Shown here one piece after another: positions 56,863-64,000 of a stretch of 64,000 bases of DNA. The stretch lies in contig NC_090129.1 in assembly GCF_040581485.1 (NCBI RefSeq), forward strand, positions 9,410,501-9,474,500. Reading direction: 5' to 3'. The notes beneath the pieces are model-generated. The model had not been told where the DNA came from, ran no database searches, and saw only the letters and a program-made list of their open reading frames with translations. The position numbers and the translations under genes were made by a program. This DNA comes from Linepithema humile (taxonomy: Eukaryota > Arthropoda > Insecta > Hymenoptera > Formicidae). Positions within the stretch are counted from its first letter, which is position 1; every line of letters starts with the position of its first letter.

Positions 56863-59800
56863 TTAGAGTAAGGCACGCACTTGAATCGGCATTTGCCATA
56901 AATGCAAACGCTTGTCTTTAGTTCCAGCTATAATCTGAAACATAATACAAAGTAATAAGTAATAACATTCAAAAAAAGCTAGCTATTAGCATCTTATCTT
57001 CACACGTAATTAAAAATTTCATAAAAATAAGTATACGTAAACAACTTTTCTTTCACTTTAAGATATTAGACAAGCAATTATTATGAAAAGTCAAAGCTTA
57101 CGCACCTTGTTATCTACAACTTCTATACTCAATACCATATTTCCCGGACCAGGCATGCTGCAGATTAATTTGTGATTCTGCAAACAGATTTAATTGAATA
57201 TAAAATATGCAGATATATTTTCGTGTTACATAATACGCATATAAATACTCACCCTTGTATCAAAAACATAAATATTGCCGTTATAGCAGCCTGCGAATAG
57301 CAACTGTCCATAAAGCCGCATACATACGATACCGACGCCAGCGTCATATTGATTTGATTCTTCGCCCGTCTGAAAATATTATATTTCAAATATAATTTAA
57401 CTCAATTTCTATTCCGACAGATGCGCAACAGCTATCGTTACTCACTGTAAAATCAAAAACGTTTATCGACGTGCCGCTTGTGCCACAATAGATCAGATTG
57501 TGATTGCGCAACAAACTATAAACCGTGCTATTCTTCTCGCTACTAATGGTACGCAGAAACAGACCATTATGCGCGTCTCGTATAGTAATCGGCACACTTC
57601 GAGACGCTACGATCAGAACTTGCCGCGATCCTTCGTTCGTCGCTTTCAGCGCAAGCACAGATTGTTCCGAAAATGCTATACTGCTTCTCCTAAGGACACC
57701 GGACTGCAAATGAATGCAAAAATATAAATATTAACATACATTTTTTCATATAAATTAAATGTTCAATATAAATTCTTCTTTATTTCTGTATTTTTTAGAG
57801 GCATTTAATCAAGCACTATTTACCTTGATATGATAACGCGAAACATGGCCAGATTTAGTTCCGATAAAAATGCATCCCCACCCTTCATCCATGCACTGAA
57901 TCGGACTGTTTATGTTTGCAGGATTCCTCACCAATGTACCGGTCTGAAAAGCAATTCATTTGTTTATTTTTCCGGTAGAATTTTCAATTTTTTCGCTCAG
58001 TCTGAAATATCTTACCATTATATTGTAGCAGCGCAAGGTGCCGTCTAAGGAACCGGAATACATCAATTCTTTCTTAGTGCCTGCGACATCCGATTTGTAA
58101 ATGTACAAGCATGTAACCGCGGATTTGTGCCCTTTGTAGATGTTCAATATTCCATTAGACGTTTGACTGTACCTATAGATCTTGCCATCCTCGCTCGCCG
58201 CTAGGAAAGAATTTTCCAAAATCTGAAAAGAGAAAGAAACAAGTTTCATATTTCGATTGTTTTATACAAGTTACACACGATCGCTCGTGTCAGATTATTA
58301 CCTTAATATCTAAAATAGGGCCATTGTGAGCCGCATACTGCTTTCTCTGCTCTTCGTCAATTTCCGTGGCACCTGAAACTTGTTGAGCGACGCCGGCATC
58401 GTTGCTCCTCTCGATCGCTTTAACCTCCGCGGCTTCGATTTCAGCCTTGTCTTTATCGTAAGACGTTTCCGCGTGCGGAAAACTTTTCTTTGAAACTGCA
58501 GCGGAATTCATCGCGATATCTTGATCCCACGCAGAACGTTGCGCACATGATATGTTACTCGATACGGGAGGATTAATAACGACAGTTCCGGACTTGCTCG
58601 GCACTCCGGTGCCAACGTTCTGCTTTAGATAGCTGTATTTACAATCGATCAGTCTCACTTTGCAATTTCTGATTTGCCATTCCGTGTGCGTCCTCTTCTT
58701 GCCGATCACCGGGCCGTCACTCTTGGACGCCGCGGGCTCCGCTCTGAGATTTGATTTAATCGGCTCCTCGACGTTCGCTTCGGGCTCGGCGCTCGCGAGC
58801 ACCTTTCGAGCACTTTGCTCCTTCTGAGCAGCGCGATTCTTTCGCACGTTGTTCAGGTTTCTTTCGTCGCGCATCGCCCAGCTGGGGGATTTGCTGCCTT
58901 GGCGCGCCGACGAGTCCCTCTCGTGGGCGCTCGAGTCTTGTTCACTGCTGTTCGAGTTGCTGTCGACGTCATTTAGCTTGGGTTTCATATTCTCATTGCT
59001 GTACCTCTTGCTTCTTCGCACCGGCATCGATGCGTCGTACCTTCGACGAGACCTCTTGCCCGTCTCTCCGCTTTTCCGAAGATCGGCCACCCTGTTAAAC
59101 GGGAAAACGGACATGGACGTGTGCTCCGAGTCGGATCTCTGCTCGATCGACATCTCGTTGGACTCTTCCGACCTTTCACTCGGCGGCATCGAGCTGCCGG
59201 TGTTCTGCTCGCTGTCCAGAACCCGCTCAAATACACGCGGCGTCACGCCGGTGTTGGTTTTCTGTTCCTTCTGCACCGTTGAGTCCTTCGTGTTTTGATC
59301 ATCTTGTCGCGAGGCGGCCGCGTCGTTCGAAAGCTGCTCCGATTCAGCATCCGATCTTTTCTCCGTCGTATCAATCTTCTTCGCAACGGTGTCGGCATCA
59401 CGACACAACGGTGTCGTATCCGTCGCTACTTTAGTGCATCGGTCGGACGCGACGCTGTCCCGAGTGTCTTCGTTCTCGGTGACGTCGGAATAACCGGACT
59501 TGGCGGTATCTAATTGCGGAACGGATTGCACATCTCCGACGCAGTCGGTCGTCGTCTTCTCCGATTCTTGCGGTTTGCACGTATCTCCCTCATCACGAGT
59601 TGCTTCTTTGGTCACGTGTTTCTCCTTCTCGACTAGTTTCTCACTCTCCTCTTCCCTCTTATCCCCCTTCGCGAGATCGACTTCCCTCTCCGTCGGCTCA
59701 ACAGTCGGCGGGACACTTTGCGCATTTTGTTCCTTCTCCTCCAATTTCTCCACGACAGTCGAGACCGCGTTTGACGTGGGGTCGATCAGAGCGGCGTCCT

Positions 59801-62800
59801 CCTTCAACTTCTGCAACAATCCCAGACTGAAATCGTTCTTTATCAAGATCGTCGGTACGGATACTTTAATATCGAAACTGCGCGACGCGATGTTACTCGG
59901 ATCCTTCGGCTGAGCGCCGTCGTAATCCGACGAGTGGCTCTCCATTAAAGTTTCCTCGGGGCTCACGCCGCCGTCAGGCTGCGCGTCACGCTCGCTGAGG
60001 AAGGTCTTGTCCTGATTCACGGCTTTGAAGACGTGATTCGAGCCGTCGGCGCCGGGCGCGTCGTCGCTGTCCCGCCGCAAGTCCGTGGCCGCTTCCATAT
60101 CCTCCTTTTCCCGGCAAGGCCAATCCGAATTGGCGTTCGCCTCGACGTCGACGTAGAACTTGTCGGCCTGCGGGACCACCGCGCTGGACGTGGTCGGCGC
60201 GTCCGTGGGGGCTTGCGCTTCCGGCTGCGGTTCGTAAAGATTCTCCACTCTGTTCTCCGCCACGGCGTTGATCACCTCGTCCATATTTTTCAAAACGCTC
60301 GGTTCGACGGCGAAGCCCGCGTCCTTTTTCTGGCTCAGCATGTCGAGCAGATCTCGCTTCTGCCGCAGCTTCTTGATGTACAATTTGGACAGCGGCAGGT
60401 TCTCCTCGTCCAGTGTCAGCTTGTTGACCGACTTCAGGTAGTTGCTCAGCTGCTGCTTCTTCTGCCTGCGCATGTGCGCGGTCAGCTTTCGCGTTCTCGC
60501 CTGCTCCCGCTTGAGCTTCACGTCCAGCAAAGCAAGACCCGTTGCTTTCCTGTTCTCGTGCATCTCCGACGCGGTGTTCTGCACCAGAGAGTCCCACGTG
60601 CTGTCGTCGGAGTATATCGACAAGGGCTCCGGCGTGCTGTGCACCTGCGCGCCCAGCGTCTGAGAATTCGTCGCCTTCGTCGCCTCGCTCGGCGCCGAGG
60701 CGTCGTTCTTCTTATCCTGACTGAAACGTTCCGCGCGCTCGGCCTCTTTTTCGCTTGAATTCTGCCGCTTTGAATTGTCCGCATCTTTATCCGAGCTGGT
60801 CGCACGCTTTGTAGATTTGTCGACGTCGATATTTTTCGCTTCCTGCGCTCGCGCGTCGCGATCCGACTCAGACTTCCGCACAGCGGTCTTATTAGTCGAA
60901 CCGTCTGCTTTCTTACCCGCGGAAGTCTTCGGGCTCTGCTGCTCCGCCCTTTCGTCGAGATCATCCTCATCTTCATCATCTTCATCATCTTCATCCTCCT
61001 CCTTCTCCTCCTCCTCTTCCCGTCTGCCTATTTCCAACCGCGGTGTTTTCTTCCATTTAATCACGGGCATTTTCTTCTGCGTGTAGCGTACAATCTCATC
61101 GTCCTCCGAGGTGTGCGATACAGTTGTCTTTCTCTTAATCGGCGATTGTTTCGGCGACTGTTTCGGCGGATGTTTGTCCCGTTTGGCGTGGTTTTCGTCG
61201 GTCGTATTTTGCGCCAGCAACGAAAGCAACTTCGACGGAGTCGAAATGGTAACTTTGTTGTCTTCCATTAAATTCGATAAAGTGGAGCTCTTCGGTGCGA
61301 AATTTTCAGTCGGCGAAGAGCGCTGCAGCTTCTCGTGCAGCTCTAACTTTTCCGTCATCAATTTGTGGATCTCAATGTCGATTTCGAGCATTCTAGCCAG
61401 AATGTCTTCTCTCGCGGTCTTTCCGGATTGTTTAAGATTTTTCAACTTTTTCGTCAAATTATTCCCATCTCTGGATCGATACTTCATTCGCCGTTTATTC
61501 TTTAAATTATGCAACCTGTCCTTCCGCTTCTTGCGATCCTTATAAATACTGTCTCGCATTTTGTCCGGACTCTTCTGCGTCTTTTTTTCCGTTGCTACAT
61601 CCGATTCTTTTACATTTTTTAATTCCAGGGCCACGTTGCATTGCATATTGTTGGAAAAACGATTTTCGATATGGCGTGACGGTGTTACGGATCTATTCTG
61701 GCCGATACTGAGGTCACTGCAAGCTTGTTTATCGCTTTCTCTTAACGAAATATTTATGTTTACAAAATCCTGCGCGACACACGTGTTATTCTGCATTTTA
61801 AGGTTAGCCGGCGTGTTTACGTGCCACAGTGTTTGATAATTCAAATCTATTCCGCTATGCGGTGTTTTTTCTAATATCCCGATCGCCGACACCTCGCTCG
61901 CAGTCGCCGCGCTACTCGGAGATTTCAAAAAGAGATTCGTCGCGGCCTCCTTCAGGGCGGCTTTAGTCGGGACGTTCAATGTCCTCGGTATATCGGCCAC
62001 GATCGGCGAACATTCCACCGGCGTTCCCGCGAGTATATCGCTATTCACCGACGAGAGATGCTTGAAACTGAACTCGCACCGTTCCGCTTTTTCGCGCGAC
62101 AAATCCGCGCAGGCCGCGATCATCGTCGTTTCCGGCGTGATCGTCGGCGTGATGTCGTACGCGGGGCTTTCCCGATGAACGGAGAAATGCGCGGACGCGT
62201 CGTCCTTGTTGTCGAACGCGGCGGTGCTTTGCAAACGATCGTCCAAGTAAAACATGTTGTCCAAGTGCTCGTCGAAGTCCGGCAGTTTGTCGCACGGCGT
62301 TTTCTCCGACGACACATGCGTCTCCAAGTACATGTGATTATTGAGCTGCTCCACGCCTTGGCCTTCCGGTCGCAGCGCGTCGTCGGAAATCGTAGCGTCT
62401 ATCGCGTCGGTTAAGCTAGGATCGGCTGTGGTCTTGAGTTTATCCGTCAGATCTTTCATACGCGTCTCGTCCTGTATCATTTCCTCCTCGTTGATAAACA
62501 TGGACTCTTTGATCGCGAGTTCCGCGTTCGACGCGTACCTATCCTCGCTTATCAATTGTTTCTCCGTTTCGCTATTAGTATTGACGTCGTTATCGTCCTC
62601 GTGCAATGCAGTCGTAACTATCTCGCTGAGAGATTTCGCCGCACACTCTTCTCCGTCCGCCGCTAAACTGCACTTATCACTCCTCTCGCTCGTCGCGCAT
62701 TCCTTATCTGAAGCAAGTAAAGTAACGTCAAAAGTGATATTAAAGTTGCTACTAATATTCATGTTATTAGCATAATCGTCAACGACAGGCTCGAGCATCC

Positions 62801-64000
62801 CGGAATCTCGTTCCCGTCCGATTTGCATCTCTTTATCAGTCATACAATTTACGTTACAATCATCTATCGGCTTCTTACCGTCGTCGGTATCGTTTAACTC
62901 AAAGTTGAATAAATTAGGCTGCTGAAAATCCACCGCGGTTTCTTGAAGAAAGCCCTTGAACGGACTGCCCACGCTCTCGGGAGATGCAACGCCGTCGCCT
63001 TGCTGCTCTCGAGAACTTTCATTCGACACTGTTGGCATTTCGGCGGTTTTCTTCGATCGAGAATCGTTATCTTCTCCGCTCGTGTGTATATACGGGTCGT
63101 CCGATGTATCTGCTTTCACATTGTTTTCTTTAGTGCCATTAATTTCAAGATTGCTTACGGTACACGTACTTATTAACAGCTGATCTCTCTTACCCTGAGT
63201 GGCATCGATGCCGTCCAGTCGAGATACATTCAATTTAAAAATATTGCTTAAACCACGCTCCTCAATCGGAATTGAATTCGCGCCCCCCGACAGATTTTCT
63301 ACAATCTCTGTAATCTGAGTCGCGTGACTTAACGCGGGGTCCACGTCCTCGGTCGCAGATTGCCGAATCTCGTTTGAGAGATCCGCTTCGCTTATTTTTT
63401 CAATATCATTCGAGATTTCAGAGATGGCTGCAGAAACGATCGGCGCGTCGAGTTCCGGCGCTAGGTTAGAAATCTCGTCCGCATTTTCATCTTCCGCGAT
63501 ACTCGTTGCATCATTCGCATACTCTACGCTGCGCGTCATTTCAGGAGATAACCGTTCACGCGCATTGGCGCCTTCGACGTTAATTGCAGCCTCTTTGGTA
63601 TCCGCCTCTTTAACAAAGTCCGATTTCGAAGAATGTTCTTTTGATTCATGATGCGGCGATTTGTCGTTATCAGTGTTTTTTAGAGAAATTGTCGGTGATT
63701 TTATTTCAGCGTTACTATTATCTATTTTATCTTCGCGAGGAGTTGTCGAGTGCACAGTCCGCTCAACGTCCACTTTACTCCAATTGATATTATCGGTGCT
63801 CTTCTCTTGAACGACTTTTTCCGCATCTCTCGTCGTCGCCGGCTCCCTCAAAGGATAATGGACTTTCGGCGAAACCAGGCTGGTGGGCGCTATCACCGAC
63901 CTCTTTTTCGCCCTTTGCTTCTTCGTCGTTTCCTTTTTCAGTTTCAATTCTTTGCTCCCTTCCGACCGAATATTCTTGAATCTTTTAGAATCGGTCGAAA
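56863..64000 (-). CDS. ZNF106: ZNF106-like protein with C-terminal WD40 propeller, 5' end off window
   Basis: Seven minus-strand exons are visible: 64000-58302 (open at the window edge), 58222-58016, 57943-57824, 57703-57446, 57369-57253, 57177-57106 and 56934-56863. They give about 2180 residues, with no in-frame stop up to 64000, so the start lies outside. The large exon codes for disordered, charged sequence with two helical basic stretches (DILARMLEIDIEIHKLMTEK, and LKREQARTRKLTAHMRRQKK) and an acidic run near 60960-61020. The C-terminal 280 residues form WD40 blades: ASEDGKIYRYSQTSNGILNI, YSGSLDGTLRCYN, IRDAHNGLFLRTI, LLFAGCYNGNIYVFD and AGTKDKRLHLWQMP. The order and wording resemble the WD40 part of vertebrate ZNF106, an RNA-binding nuclear protein. 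The family call rests mainly on this region. Any zinc fingers would lie beyond the window. Confidence 0.7.

Noticed and set aside
60033..60758. 241-codon plus-strand open frame opposite the ZNF106-like gene
   Set aside because: An antisense shadow of a long coding exon with low-complexity Arg/Leu/Val content.
63945..63947. TTG as the start of the ZNF106-like protein
   Set aside because: The frame remains open up to the window edge, so the true start lies beyond 64000.

Overview
The window is nuclear DNA of an insect, probably a hymenopteran and most likely an ant. The evidence is AT-rich intergenic DNA with short GT-AG introns, a thioredoxin reductase that ends in Ser-Cys-Cys-Ser rather than selenocysteine (the insect form), a sniffer-type carbonyl reductase, mariner- and piggyBac-like MITEs, and a short TTAGG-like tract. 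The order is inferred. I rebuilt the splicing by hand from reading frames, splice consensus and family conservation. Exon phases close for every gene below, but no transcript data were available.

Layout. 1-486: 3' exons of RNA polymerase II subunit RPB11 (+). 487-7017: gene-poor, AT-rich stretch with several MITE-like elements, a 71-bp minisatellite, an orphan GC-rich block and one half of a dispersed repeat pair. 7018-9163: DDX47 RNA helicase (+), convergent with CNOT3 (-, 12563-16474). CNOT3 shares a 2.2-kb GC-rich divergent promoter region with a large C2H2 zinc-finger plus ING-type PHD protein (+, 18693-24428). That gene converges on CFAP251/WDR66 (-, 25914-31980, 21 exons). 32676-35223: thioredoxin reductase (-), divergent from the sniffer carbonyl reductase (+, 35415-38726) with only 191 bp between start codons. 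39910-40999: BCL7-like SWI/SNF subunit (-). 41000-46193: long non-coding, partly CpG-rich stretch with microsatellites. 46194-47662: HEXIM (+). 49295-53404: DDB1 (+), convergent with ARL16 (-, 53859-54472). 56863 to the window end: a large ZNF106-like WD40 protein (-), whose 5' part lies beyond the window.

Functional themes. Most genes are single-copy housekeeping genes of transcription and RNA metabolism: RPB11, HEXIM (P-TEFb/7SK), CNOT3 (deadenylation), DDX47 (18S rRNA maturation), BCL7 (chromatin remodelling) and the PHD reader. There is also a DNA-damage ubiquitin ligase adaptor (DDB1), a redox pair (TrxR and sniffer), a flagellar/ciliary gene (CFAP251) and a small GTPase (ARL16).

I found no clear evidence of an undescribed multi-gene system. 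The points most worth a second look are a GC-AG intron in CFAP251, a perfect 59-bp inverted repeat interleaved with a 45-bp direct repeat in a sniffer intron, the CACGTG/TGACGTCA element in the TrxR-sniffer divergent promoter, a dispersed repeat with one module inverted between its two copies, and very tight 3' ends whose poly(A) hexamers overlap coding sequence or stop codon.
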